Positions 26,715 through 35,238 of a stretch of 64,000 nt of DNA are shown piece after piece. Made by a program: the position numbers and the translations under genes. The notes beneath the pieces are model-generated. The model made no database searches. It saw nothing but the letters and a program-made list of their open reading frames with translations, and was not told the origin of the DNA. The stretch is from assembly GCA_963720375.1 (NCBI GenBank), contig CAVRFM010000020.1:40403-104402 (forward strand), in the 5' to 3' direction. Position 1 is the first letter of the stretch, and the number at the start of each line of letters is the position of its first letter. Source of the stretch: JAPLHP01 sp963720375. Lineage in GTDB: Bacteria > Chloroflexota > Dehalococcoidia > UBA2247 > RBG-13-53-26.

Positions 26715-27610
26715 TTGATCTGAGTGCTGATGACATCTGGAACCTTATCAAGGATGCCGTCAGATTAAAACGAGGGGAAAGCCCCACGCTTCTCAAGGGA
26801 AAGGTCCTTGCTCTCGTTTTTGAGAAGCCCTCTCTTCGTACCCGTGTTAGTTTTGAGGTGGGTATGTGGCAGTTGGGTGGGCATGCCGTCTATCTATCCC
26901 CTGGTGAGTTAGGTCTGGGAAAAAGGGAGAGGATTTCTGACGTAGCACGGACATTGAGCCGCTTTGTGAATGGTATAGTGGCTCGAACATTTTCACATCA
27001 AACCGTGGATCTCTTAGCGCAGCATTCCAGTGTGCCGGTTATAAACGGTCTTTCGGACTATGAGCACCCTTGCCAGGCGCTTGGCGATTTACTGACTATC
27101 TATGAGAAGAAAGGGGTTCTGAGAGGCTTGCATCTTGCTTTTGTCGGCGATGGTAACAATGTAGCCAGGAGTCTGCTTATAGCTGCCTCTCTGGTTGGGA
27201 TGGACTTCCATATTGCCTCGCCGCGAGGCTATGGGTTAGAGGATGCGATTGTTAACCGTGCTCAGGGATTTGCCTCACAGAGCGGCTCACATATCTTTGT
27301 GACCTCAGACCCTCGCCTTGCCGTGACAAATGCTGACATTGTCTATACTGATGTGTGGACTAGTATGGGACAGGAAGCTGAAGCAGAAGCTCGTCGCCTC
27401 GCTTTTGCTTCGTATCAGGTGGACACTGAAATCTTGTCATTGGCTAAAAGAGACGCCCTCTTTATGCATCCCTTGCCAGCCCACCATGGAGAGGAGGTTG
27501 CTGAAGGGCTCCTTGACCACCCTCAGTCTGTGGTCTTTGACCAAGCAGAGAACCGGCTCCATATTCAAAAAGCAGTTTTGTTGAGGGTGCTGGGTGGGCA
27601 AGCTGCGTAA
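26684..27610 (+). CDS. argF: Ornithine carbamoyltransferase
   Basis: Forms citrulline from ornithine and carbamoyl phosphate for arginine synthesis. The 308-residue protein has the carbamoyl phosphate motif SLRTR, DYEHPCQALGD and the ornithine-closing loop TSMGQE. The usual HCLPA reads HPLPA here, so the catalytic-site cysteine position is proline, as in aspartate carbamoyltransferases; the SMG loop still favours ornithine. The start is TTG with GGAAGG upstream, inside the end of guaB3, indicating translational coupling. der starts on its last base. Confidence 0.9.
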   Translation: MAISTSLLSVVDLSADDIWNLIKDAVRLKRGESPTLLKGKVLALVFEKPSLRTRVSFEVGMWQLGGHAVYLSPGELGLGKRERISDVARTLSRFVNGIVARTFSHQTVDLLAQHSSVPVINGLSDYEHPCQALGDLLTIYEKKGVLRGLHLAFVGDGNNVARSLLIAASLVGMDFHIASPRGYGLEDAIVNRAQGFASQSGSHIFVTSDPRLAVTNADIVYTDVWTSMGQEAEAEARRLAFASYQVDTEILSLAKRDALFMHPLPAHHGEEVAEGLLDHPQSVVFDQAENRLHIQKAVLLRVLGGQAA

Positions 27611-28797
27611 TGGATCTGATGACCAGACCTATTGTGTCTATCATAGGCAGACCCAACGTTGGCAAATCTACGCTGTTCAATCGCCTTCTTGGTGATAGAA
27701 GGTCTATAGTCGAAGATTTGCCAGGGACAACCGTTGACCGAATCCATACTGATATCTCTTTTGAGGGGCATGACTTCACTCTAGTGGATTGTGGTGGGCT
27801 GGAGATTAAGCCGGGGACTGCTATAAGGCAAAAGGTTAAGGAACAGGTAGAGGCAGCCATTGCTGAAGCTGATCTGATACTTTTCCTGGTGGATGTCCAG
27901 AATGGTGTGGTGCCGGCTGATGAAGAAATAGCGGATATTTTGCGTCGGTCGCAGAAATCGGTGTTGCTGGTGGTCAACAAGGTGGACAATCCTAAGCATG
28001 AGAGTGAGATAATCCAGTTCTATGAGCTTGCTGCAGGTGAACCTATATCTGTCAGTGCTTATCATGGCAGAGGGATCAATGATCTGCTGGATAAGATAAT
28101 TAGTAACTTGCCATCTCTTACCTCTGCCCCCACCCCTGTGGAGCCGGAATTATTGATGGGAATCGCCATTGTCGGTAGGCCTAATGTAGGTAAATCGTTG
28201 TTGGTGAATACTCTTTTGGGTGAGGAACGGGTTATCGTTGATGAAGTCCCTGGAACAACTCGTGATGCTGTGGATACAGTCTTACGTTATGATGGTGAGG
28301 GGGTAGTCCTTATTGATACAGCAGGAATAAGGAAGCGAGGGCAGATTGAACAGGGTGTGGAACGGTATAGCCTGGCACGCACCTTGCGTGCTATTGACCG
28401 ATCTGATGTCGTTGTGTTGCTTATTGATGCGGTTGAAGGTGTTGCAGCTCAGGATCTTCATATACTGGGCCTTATTCAGAAAGCCTTCAAGGGGGCGATA
28501 CTGGGAGTCAACAAATGGGATCTGGTTGAGGTAAAGGATGTAGCTGCATGGACAGAGACAGTGAAACAAAAGGCGAGGTTTATGTCATACGTAGAGATTT
28601 TGTTTCTGTCTGCCAAAACGGGATTTGGTGTGGAGAAGATTCTACCTGCGGCAAGAGAGATTTATGAAGAGAGGCTGAAGCGCCTGGATTCTTCGATACT
28701 GGATCAAATTGTCAGGGATGCAGAGGCGGCTCGTCAATCCCCGAAAAGTGGCCGCAGGCGTCTTAAAATCACGCAAGGCTGTACAAACGGCGGTTAA
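27610..28797 (+). CDS. der: GTPase Der, main part (C-terminus frameshifted)
   Basis: Der (EngA) is an essential double GTPase for 50S ribosome assembly. Both G domains are complete: GRPNVGKST with NKVD, then GRPNVGKSL with NKWD. The frame ends early at residue 395 with QGCTNGG, just where the KH-like domain should begin. That domain continues in the next frame to 28957. Removing one base near 28771-28778 gives a 448-residue protein of normal length. The start overlaps the argF stop by one base. Confidence 0.95.
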   Translation: MDLMTRPIVSIIGRPNVGKSTLFNRLLGDRRSIVEDLPGTTVDRIHTDISFEGHDFTLVDCGGLEIKPGTAIRQKVKEQVEAAIAEADLILFLVDVQNGVVPADEEIADILRRSQKSVLLVVNKVDNPKHESEIIQFYELAAGEPISVSAYHGRGINDLLDKIISNLPSLTSAPTPVEPELLMGIAIVGRPNVGKSLLVNTLLGEERVIVDEVPGTTRDAVDTVLRYDGEGVVLIDTAGIRKRGQIEQGVERYSLARTLRAIDRSDVVVLLIDAVEGVAAQDLHILGLIQKAFKGAILGVNKWDLVEVKDVAAWTETVKQKARFMSYVEILFLSAKTGFGVEKILPAAREIYEERLKRLDSSILDQIVRDAEAARQSPKSGRRRLKITQGCTNGG

Positions 28798-28957
28798 TCC
28801 GCCTACCTTTGTCTTTTTTGTTAATGATCCCAAACTGGTTCATTTTTCCTATCAGCGCTACTTAGAGAACAAAATACGACAGATCTCTGGTTTCCGTGGT
28901 ACACCTCTACGGCTTCTCTTCAAAGGTAGAGGTGGGGAAACCGCTCAAAACTCTTAA
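28772..28957 (+). CDS. der: GTPase Der, KH-like C-terminal part in the +1 frame
   Basis: This frame encodes the family's C-terminal KH-like domain: AVNPPTFVFFVNDP, then HFSYQRYLENKIR and FRGTPLRLLFKGRG. There is no ribosome site of its own, and it has no function apart from Der. It shows that the short der frame is caused by a single extra base. The AA of CAAGG at 28775-28776 is a likely place, since CAG would give ITQAVQTAVNPP. Confidence 0.88.
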   Translation, partial: RKAVQTAVNPPTFVFFVNDPKLVHFSYQRYLENKIRQISGFRGTPLRLLFKGRGGETAQNS

Positions 28958-29031
28958 ACTGCCAACTTTCAACTCTTAATTCGTGAGGTTGGTCAAGCGG
29001 ACTCCCTGAGTGCTGGGTGGTTAGTAGTATT

Positions 29032-29697
29032 ATGGTATCGCTCAAGTTCGCTATCGTCATTCTCTCGAGTTATCTCATTGGTGCTATTCCATTTGGCATA
29101 ATTGTTTCGAAGTTGAGTAGGGGGATGGATATCAGGGGATATGGTAGTGGCAGGATAGGAGCCACTAACGTGATTCGCACGGCTGGCGGTAGGGCGGGAG
29201 TTCTTACCATGGTGCTTGATGTGGCGAAGGGCTCTGTTGCTGTGGTGATTGCCTGGTGCCTGTTACATACTCCTGTCGCCCAAGTTGTAGCTGCTATGTC
29301 AGCGATGATTGGACATAATTGGTCAGTGTACATCAAGTTCCAGGGAGGTCGGGGGGTTGCCACCTTCGTTGGTGGTTTGGCGGCTATGTATTGGCCTGTT
29401 GGGTTGGGAGTTTCAGCAATTACGCTTTCTGTTGCCGCATTAAGCCGCTATATGTCACTGGGTTCTATTCTGGGCACAGTCACTGCCTTTCTGGTGATGC
29501 TGTCTCTGGTAGTCTTGGGTAAGCAGCCAGGGGTATATCTGATTTATTGTGGGTTAGCAGGGTGTATGATTCTGTTTCAACACCGTGACAATATCCGGCG
29601 GCTCTGCGCTGGTAATGAGCGCAAATTGGGTGATAAGGCTGAAGTCAGGAAAACGGAGCGTGGTAGCGCGGGAAATGAACATGGTAACTCCGATTGA
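29032..29697 (+). CDS. plsY: Glycerol-3-phosphate acyltransferase PlsY
   Basis: PlsY transfers an acyl group from acyl-phosphate to glycerol-3-phosphate, the first step of phospholipid synthesis, in the membrane. The 221-residue protein has the three cytoplasmic motifs: GAIPFG, the GSGRIGATNVIRTAGG block with the D-V-A-K-G element, and GHNWSVYIKFQGGRGVAT. The highly charged tail of about 25 residues is unusual. ATG 29032 is preferred over GTG 29017. gpsA, which makes its substrate, follows, as in many bacteria. Confidence 0.93.
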   Translation: MVSLKFAIVILSSYLIGAIPFGIIVSKLSRGMDIRGYGSGRIGATNVIRTAGGRAGVLTMVLDVAKGSVAVVIAWCLLHTPVAQVVAAMSAMIGHNWSVYIKFQGGRGVATFVGGLAAMYWPVGLGVSAITLSVAALSRYMSLGSILGTVTAFLVMLSLVVLGKQPGVYLIYCGLAGCMILFQHRDNIRRLCAGNERKLGDKAEVRKTERGSAGNEHGNSD

Positions 29698-29812
29698 GAT
29701 CAGTTTCAGTTATGAATGACCTTGAGGATAGCCGTTGCCCGTTGTTTTCATTTTGGAACAAGGCTGATGAAGTTACAGACCTCACGGAAAAGTTGGTGGG
29801 GAAGGCTGCGGC

Positions 29813-29842
29813 TTGACTTCATTTCTTTGAACCATGGATAAT
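29813..29842 (+). promoter_or_regulatory. Promoter upstream of gpsA
   Basis: TTGACT at 29813-29818 and GATAAT at 29837-29842 are 18 bases apart. The 219-base gap between plsY and gpsA shows no gene, so this element probably gives gpsA its own transcription. Confidence 0.55.
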
Positions 29843-29916
29843 ACTTGAAGTTTCGTCAGGGGGGTTGGGGTGCAGGAGTTTGGAAGAAGATATTATGCCC
29901 AGATAAGGGGTGAGGA

Positions 29917-31083
29917 ATGCCGAAAGCCGCTATTATTGGCAGTGCCAGCTGGGGCACGGCTCTAGGAGTAATCCTGGCTCGCAGGGGGGTTTGGGTGAAA
30001 CTGTGGGCGCGGGATAAGGAAACTGCAGATAAACTCAATCTGGCAAGAGAGAATGTTACTTATTTGCCTGGCCCTAAGTTTCCCTCTCGTCTTTCCGCTA
30101 CAAGTTCTCTGGAAGAGGCGATGGATAGGGCAGACGGGGTTATCCTTGCTGTGCCATCCGGAACCATGCGTTCCAACATAAAGCAGGTAAGGGACTATCT
30201 CAACGATTCGAGCCTTATTGTGAGTGCTACAAAGGGGCTGGAGGTGGGTAGTGGCAAACGCATGTCCCAGGTCATTGCCGAAGAGATTGATACTCGATTC
30301 CACAACAATATTTGTGTTCTGTCTGGTCCTAATATAGCCCATGAGGCTGCCCAAGGTTTGCTGTCAGTGACAGTAATTGCTGCTCGCGATGCGGCGGTGG
30401 CTGAGAGGGCAAAGCTATTGATCAATTCAAATCAGTTCTATGTTTTTACTAGCACAGATGTGATAGGAGTGGAGCTAGGTGGTGCCCTCAAGAATGTTAT
30501 TACTTTGGGCGTTGGCATGCTGGATGGGTTAGGCAATGGGAGCAACGCCAAAGCAGCCCTCATGATTCGGGGACTGAGTGAGGTGATCGTCTTAGGTACG
30601 ACTTTTGGCGCTAATCCTATTACCTTTATTGGGCTGAGTGGCTTGGGGGATCTAGTTGTTACCTCTTTCAGCCCTCTCAGTCGCAACTACTATGTAGGTA
30701 AAGAGCTTGCCAAGGGGCGCTCTGTGCAGGAGATAGTGGCATCAACGCCTCACGTAGCTGAGGGTGTTAGTACTGCTCTTGCTGCTTGGCAATTGGGACA
30801 GAAGGCGGGCCTCAGTTTACCTATTATAGAAAAGATTTACAAGGTGCTCTACGAAGGACTTGATGTGAGGAAAGCGGCGAGTGAACTGCTGGAGTACCCG
30901 GTGGATGGAGAATCTCTGGAAGTCACGAAGCTGCTCCGCTTCCTGCTCGATTACCTTAGGATTAGATGGTATCAACCGGGGACTTTCCTGCCAGAGAGCC
31001 ACAAGAGTCAGAAGATAAAGAAGACATCAAGTAGACTCTTGCCAGTGAGGAGATTTCCCTGCGTTATTTCGGGGATTTTTTGA
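29917..31083 (+). CDS. gpsA: Glycerol-3-phosphate dehydrogenase [NAD(P)+] GpsA
   Basis: Reduces dihydroxyacetone phosphate to sn-glycerol-3-phosphate for PlsY. The NAD(P)-binding motif is atypical, IGSASWGTALG in place of G-x-G-x-W-G. The catalytic Lys lies in LGGALKNVI, and LSGPNIAHEA and SRNYYVGKEL are typical. At 388 residues it is 30-50 longer than usual: the last part, after YPVDGE, is basic, has no family match and overlaps the convergent dnaJ stop by 20 bases. AGGGGTGAGGA precedes the ATG. Confidence 0.93.
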   Translation: MPKAAIIGSASWGTALGVILARRGVWVKLWARDKETADKLNLARENVTYLPGPKFPSRLSATSSLEEAMDRADGVILAVPSGTMRSNIKQVRDYLNDSSLIVSATKGLEVGSGKRMSQVIAEEIDTRFHNNICVLSGPNIAHEAAQGLLSVTVIAARDAAVAERAKLLINSNQFYVFTSTDVIGVELGGALKNVITLGVGMLDGLGNGSNAKAALMIRGLSEVIVLGTTFGANPITFIGLSGLGDLVVTSFSPLSRNYYVGKELAKGRSVQEIVASTPHVAEGVSTALAAWQLGQKAGLSLPIIEKIYKVLYEGLDVRKAASELLEYPVDGESLEVTKLLRFLLDYLRIRWYQPGTFLPESHKSQKIKKTSSRLLPVRRFPCVISGIF

Positions 31084-31702
31084 TTCGATTAAGGAATCCC
31101 TTTTTCCCTGCTTGTTCGGTTGTCTCTGCTGATCCCAGGCTTTTAGCCAACTCAAAAAATAGCTTGCGTTGCTCCTCGTTCAATCTGTCAGGAGTGACCA
31201 CTCTAATCTTGACCAACTGATCTCCCCTGCCGGAGCGATTGATGTAAGGTATACCCTTCCCTTTTAGTTGAATGACCGTGTCTGCCTGAGTACCAGGACT
31301 GATCTTAAGACCAATTCTACCGTCCAGGGTGGGAACTTCTACCTCATCTCCCAAGGCCGCTTGGGCGAAGTTAATTGGCAACTCGTAAAGGATGTTGTTA
31401 TCGCCGTCACGTTTGAAGAATTCATGCTCTTCTACTGAAAGAGAGATGTACAGGCTACCCGCAGGACCTCCCCACATTCCCACATCACCTTCTCCCCTGA
31501 GGCGTAGCTGGTAGCGGTTCTCTACACCGGGAGGGATTTTCACTGCTATGGTGCGTTGTTTTTGCTCCCTGCCTGTGCCCTGACACTGACTGCAAGGCCG
31601 CTCCGTGATAGCTCCCCTCTCCGTAGCAGTGTTCGCATACGGCTCTGTTAACAAAGCGTCCAAAGATGCTCTGCTGTACCCGCCGCACCTCGCCCATGCC
31701 AT
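31064..31702 (-). CDS. dnaJ: Chaperone DnaJ, C-terminal part (split gene)
   Basis: This frame supplies the rest of the DnaJ zinc domain (PCSQCQGTG) and both C-terminal substrate-binding beta domains (VKIPPGVENRYQLRLRGEG, then ALGDEVEVPTLDG). Only the part from about 31613 downward belongs to DnaJ; upstream sequence in this frame is a shadow. The shift falls in the GGGG run (minus strand) at 31614-31617, where removal of one G rejoins CYGEGAITERPC. The family role is to stimulate DnaK and bind unfolded proteins. Confidence 0.9.
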   Translation of the reverse strand: MAWARCGGYSRASLDALLTEPYANTATERGAITERPCSQCQGTGREQKQRTIAVKIPPGVENRYQLRLRGEGDVGMWGGPAGSLYISLSVEEHEFFKRDGDNNILYELPINFAQAALGDEVEVPTLDGRIGLKISPGTQADTVIQLKGKGIPYINRSGRGDQLVKIRVVTPDRLNEEQRKLFFELAKSLGSAETTEQAGKKGFLNRIKKSPK

Positions 31703-32183
31703 TGCAGTGCGGGCATTTTACCTGTTGGCTCCCCGGTTCACTGCCTCTGCCAAGGCAGCGGGAACAGGCTTCCGTTCGCAAGACGTCAACATATTTCTCG
31801 CAGCCGAAGACTGCCTCTACGAAAGAAATTCTGAGTTCATAATGCAGGTTGGTTCCTTGTTGTGGTACACGCCGTCTTACTTGAGTAGCACCGGAAAAGA
31901 AGGCATCGAAGATGTCCCCTAGGCCAGTAACGAAGTCTCCAAAACCATCGAAACCACGCCCATTGTCCAAATGCCCGAAGTGGTCATAAGTCGCCCGCTT
32001 TTGGGCATCGCTCAGGACTTGATAGGCCTCGCTTATCTCCTTGAATCTCTCTTCTGCTCCATCATGGTGGTTATGATCAGGATGGTACTGGAATGCCAGC
32101 TTTCGGAAGGCCTTCTTAATGTCATCCTGAGTGGCATCTCTGGGCACACCCAGTAACTCGTAATAGTCTTTCTGTAGAGCCAT
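31485..32183 (-). CDS. dnaJ: Chaperone DnaJ, N-terminal part (split gene)
   Basis: The J domain is complete, with the HPD motif that activates DnaK in YHPDHNHH. It is followed by a Gly/Phe-rich linker and the first zinc knuckles (CSRCLGRG, CPHCNGMG, CEHCYGEG). After CYGEG the frame is wrong and the protein ends in unrelated sequence. With one base removed, the full protein would be 372 residues, normal for DnaJ. No dnaK or grpE is next to it. Confidence 0.92.
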   Translation of the reverse strand: MALQKDYYELLGVPRDATQDDIKKAFRKLAFQYHPDHNHHDGAEERFKEISEAYQVLSDAQKRATYDHFGHLDNGRGFDGFGDFVTGLGDIFDAFFSGATQVRRRVPQQGTNLHYELRISFVEAVFGCEKYVDVLRTEACSRCLGRGSEPGSQQVKCPHCNGMGEVRRVQQSIFGRFVNRAVCEHCYGEGSYHGAALQSVSGHRQGAKTTHHSSENPSRCREPLPATPQGRR

Positions 32184-32210
32184 GTTTGTCTAACTGAGTA
32201 ACCTGATTTC

Positions 32211-32240
32211 ATCATAAACTCTCAATGCGTGAAAGGTCAA
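32211..32240 (-). promoter_or_regulatory. Promoter for dnaJ
   Basis: On the minus strand TTGACC (32240-32235) and TATGAT (32216-32211) are 18 bases apart, about 30 bases upstream of the dnaJ ATG at 32183. No CIRCE inverted repeat is visible in this divergent region, so HrcA control is not supported. Confidence 0.55.
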
Positions 32241-32466
32241 GCCTCCTCAAAGGCACACATGAACAGAGGTGAACATGTGCTGTAAGGCTGATATCCGGTA
32301 CTACCCTTTAGGCAAGGTTCTGGGAGAGAGTCAAATAGTTTGATATGCTCTTATAAGCACAATTCTCGCCTTATCGGCTGTTGTTTCGGGAGGGAAACCA
32401 GAGTGGGATTGAGATATATCATTAATGTAAATTCATGAGTAACCGCTTCCCTTTTTGTGGCTTTTG

Positions 32467-32475
32467 TGCTATAGT
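32467..32475 (+). promoter_or_regulatory. Extended -10 promoter for clpC
   Basis: TGCTATAGT fits the extended -10 pattern TG-n-TATAAT with one mismatch; no good -35 is seen. The start near 32482 gives a leader of about 26 bases. The remaining interval 32241-32466 holds no gene; an imperfect dyad with CACATG and CATGTG arms near 32260-32280 is the only other structure. Confidence 0.45.
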
Positions 32476-32507
32476 CATGGTAATACGGCGTTGTTAGGTT
32501 GAGGGAT

Positions 32508-35000
32508 ATGTCAAGTCGCTTTGAGAAATTCTCCGAACGGGCACGTCGTGCACTCACCTACGCTCAAGAGGAAGCGCAGAGATTTAATCACAACTATATT
32601 GGCACAGAACATATATTGCTGGGGCTGGTTCGTGAGAGCGAGGGTGTTGCTGCGAAGGTGCTTACCAACCTTGATGTTGACCTGAATAAGGTGCGCTCTG
32701 CTGTGGAGTTTATCATTGGGCGTGGCGGTAAGACGGGTTCTGCTGAGGTTGGGCTTACCCCAAGGGCGAAGAGGGTCATCGAGCTTGCCGTGGATGAAGC
32801 ACGTCGTCTCAATCATAGCTATGTTGGCACTGAACACCTTCTTCTGGGGTTGCTGCGGGAGGAGGGTGGAGTAGCTGGTGGGGTATTGGAGAGTCTGGGT
32901 GTCAACTTGGAGCGTGCTCGTGCTGAGACTACTCGCATTCTTAACCAGGGTGCTGTTCAAGCTCAGCAGGGGACTCGCAGCACCAGTCGCACTCCCACTT
33001 TAGACCAGTTAGGTCTGGATTTGACTGCCATGGCTCGGGCTGGGAAGCTCGATCCAGTTATCGGGCGAGATAAGGAGATCCAGCGGGTAATCCAGATTCT
33101 TTCGAGACGTACCAAGAATAACCCTGTACTTATTGGTGAGCCGGGGGTGGGTAAAACTGCCATAGTTGAAAAACTGGCTCATCGTATAGTTGCCGGGGAA
33201 GTGCCTCATACACTGCAAGGAAAGCGAGTGGTGACTCTGGATATGGGCTCACTGGTAGCTGGTACCAAGTACCGCGGCGAGTTCGAGGAGAGACTGAAGA
33301 AGGTAATTGAGGAGCTCAAGGCTGCTGGTAATTGTGTACTGTTTATTGATGAGATGCATACCATAGTTGGCGCTGGTGCTGCTGAAGGTGCTGTTGATGC
33401 TGCCAATATTCTTAAACCTTCCTTGGCTCGAGGTGAGTTACAGTGCATTGGAGCTACCACTCTTGATGATTATCGAAAACATGTAGAGAAGGATGCTGCT
33501 CTTGAGCGTCGCTTTCAACCTGTTGTAGTAGATGAGCCATCTGTAGAACAGTCTATGGACATACTGCGGGGAATCAAAGACCGTTATGAGGAACACCATC
33601 AAGTGACGATAAACGATGAGGCAATCAAAGCGGCTGCAAATCTGGCGTCACGCTACATAGCCGACCGCTTCTTGCCTGACAAGGCGATCGACTTGATGGA
33701 TGAAGCCTCCTCTCGGGTGCGTCTCAAGGGCGGGAATATACCTATAGGCCTAAAAGAGGCGAAGGTGGCTTTAGATCGCGTGCGCAGAGATAAGGAAGCG
33801 GCTATTGCTGGACAGCAGTATGAGTATGCTGTGGAACTCCGTGATCGAGAGGTTCATCTATCGGAGAAGATCCAACAATTGGAGAGGAATTGGCGGGCTG
33901 ATCTGAGCAGTGAAAAGCCTGTGGTGACCGAGGGAGATGTTGCTGAGGTACTCAGCATGTGGACTGGGATTCCAGTGTCGAAGCTGGCCTCAGATGAGGC
34001 AACGCGCTTGCTGCAAATGGAAGAGGAATTACACAAGCGCATTGTGTCTCAGGACGAAGCTATTGCTACAGTAGCTAAGGCGGTAAGGCGTGCCCGTGCT
34101 GGCCTTAAGGATCCCAGGCGTCCGATTGGCAGTTTCATCTTCCTTGGGCCTACTGGCGTGGGCAAAACGGAGTTAGCCAAGGCACTGGCTGAATTTATGT
34201 TTGGCAGTGAGGAGGCTTTAATCCGCCTTGATATGTCGGAGTTTATGGAAAGGCATAGTGTGGCTCGGCTGGTAGGAGCTCCCCCGGGATATGTAGGGTA
34301 TGATGAGGGTGGGCAGTTGACCGAGGCAATAAGGCGCAAATCATATTGCGCTATTCTCCTTGACGAGATTGAAAAGGCTCACCCTGATGTATTCAATATC
34401 CTGCTCCAGATATTTGATGATGGCCATTTGACTGATGCCAAAGGTAGGAAGGTCGACTTTCGAAACAGCATCATAATCATGACGAGCAATATTGGCGCTG
34501 AACTGATCAAGAAGGATTCGGTAATGGGCTTCGTCAGCCGCGTTGATGAAACAAAGACGAAACAGCGTTCCTATGAGAGGATGAAGGAAAAACTTCTTGA
34601 AGAGCTGAAGAAGACCTTCCGGCCTGAGTTCATAAACCGTCTTGATGGCGTGGTGGTATTCCATCACCTGAGCCAAGAGAATATCCGCCAGATTGTTGAT
34701 TTGATGTTACGTCCGATCAAGGCTCAGCTAATCGAGCGTGGCGTTGGACTGGCAGTGACAGACGCGGCCAAGGAACTTCTTAGCGAGAAGGGTTATGACG
34801 AAACCTTTGGTGCCCGCCCACTGCGGCGAGTAATCCAGACTATGGTTGAGGACAAGCTCTCTGAGATGTTGCTTCATGACGAGCTTAAACCTGGGGGTAC
34901 CGTTCGTCTGGACCGTGATGGTGATGAGATTTCTGTTCGTCTAGACCCTAGCGACGAAGTTTCAGTAAGTTCAAAATCCTCAGTGCAATCGTCTTCCTGA
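32508..35000 (+). CDS. clpC: ATP-dependent Clp protease ATP-binding subunit ClpC
   Basis: A Hsp100 unfoldase of about 830 residues that feeds proteins to ClpP. It has duplicated N-domain repeats (FNHNYIGTEHILLGL and LNHSYVGTEHLLLGL), the first AAA domain with GEPGVGKTA, a UVR-like middle segment near residue 430, and the second AAA domain with GPTGVGKTE. The middle segment and N-repeats favour ClpC over ClpB. ATG 32508 follows AGGTTGAGGG. No ctsR, mcsA or mcsB is beside it. A terminator follows. Confidence 0.95.
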   Translation: MSSRFEKFSERARRALTYAQEEAQRFNHNYIGTEHILLGLVRESEGVAAKVLTNLDVDLNKVRSAVEFIIGRGGKTGSAEVGLTPRAKRVIELAVDEARRLNHSYVGTEHLLLGLLREEGGVAGGVLESLGVNLERARAETTRILNQGAVQAQQGTRSTSRTPTLDQLGLDLTAMARAGKLDPVIGRDKEIQRVIQILSRRTKNNPVLIGEPGVGKTAIVEKLAHRIVAGEVPHTLQGKRVVTLDMGSLVAGTKYRGEFEERLKKVIEELKAAGNCVLFIDEMHTIVGAGAAEGAVDAANILKPSLARGELQCIGATTLDDYRKHVEKDAALERRFQPVVVDEPSVEQSMDILRGIKDRYEEHHQVTINDEAIKAAANLASRYIADRFLPDKAIDLMDEASSRVRLKGGNIPIGLKEAKVALDRVRRDKEAAIAGQQYEYAVELRDREVHLSEKIQQLERNWRADLSSEKPVVTEGDVAEVLSMWTGIPVSKLASDEATRLLQMEEELHKRIVSQDEAIATVAKAVRRARAGLKDPRRPIGSFIFLGPTGVGKTELAKALAEFMFGSEEALIRLDMSEFMERHSVARLVGAPPGYVGYDEGGQLTEAIRRKSYCAILLDEIEKAHPDVFNILLQIFDDGHLTDAKGRKVDFRNSIIIMTSNIGAELIKKDSVMGFVSRVDETKTKQRSYERMKEKLLEELKKTFRPEFINRLDGVVVFHHLSQENIRQIVDLMLRPIKAQLIERGVGLAVTDAAKELLSEKGYDETFGARPLRRVIQTMVEDKLSEMLLHDELKPGGTVRLDRDGDEISVRLDPSDEVSVSSKSSVQSSS

Positions 35001-35023
35001 GGTTAGTGTCCATGGAAAGCCGG

Positions 35024-35053
35024 AAGGGGAGCTCGCAATGCGCTCCCCTTTTT
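35024..35053 (+). terminator. Intrinsic terminator after clpC
   Basis: AAGGGGAGC and GCTCCCCTT form a nine-base stem around a nine-base loop, followed by TTT (five T residues counting the stem end). It lies between the clpC stop and the radA start. Confidence 0.8.
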
Positions 35054-35067
35054 AGAAGGCGCAGTTA

Positions 35068-35238
35068 GTGGACAGATCCTACAAAACAGTCTTCGTCTGT
35101 CAGCAATGTGGCAGAGAAAATCCCAAATGGTTAGGGCGTTGCCCTAGCTGTCAGAGCTGGAACACCTTCATAGAAACCCGAGCAGGCTTCCTCCAAGGGG
35201 GCTGGTATCGTGTCATCAGCGGGAGTTCCTGCCTGTGA
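35068..35238 (+). CDS. radA: RadA zinc-finger N-terminus (split gene, separate frame)
   Basis: A 56-codon frame from GTG 35068 that encodes the RadA N-terminal zinc finger: FVCQQCGRENPKWLGRCPSC followed by QSWNTFIE. These four cysteines and the KWLGRCP block are diagnostic. The frame stops at 35236. The ATPase part continues in the +1 frame. Removing one A from GAAACCC at 35174-35176 joins IEPEQASSKG to the downstream protein and gives 455 residues, the usual RadA length. Confidence 0.88.
   Translation: MDRSYKTVFVCQQCGRENPKWLGRCPSCQSWNTFIETRAGFLQGGWYRVISGSSCL

Noticed and set aside
28771..28797. Programmed frameshift in der
   Set aside because: No slippery heptamer, no RF2-like CTT-TGA site and no stimulatory SD; the same one-base pattern in five other genes favours sequence error.
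32184..32507. CIRCE (HrcA) or CtsR operator between dnaJ and clpC
   Set aside because: No TTAGCACTC-N9-GAGTGCTAA and no tandem heptad repeat was found; the only dyad there is imperfect.
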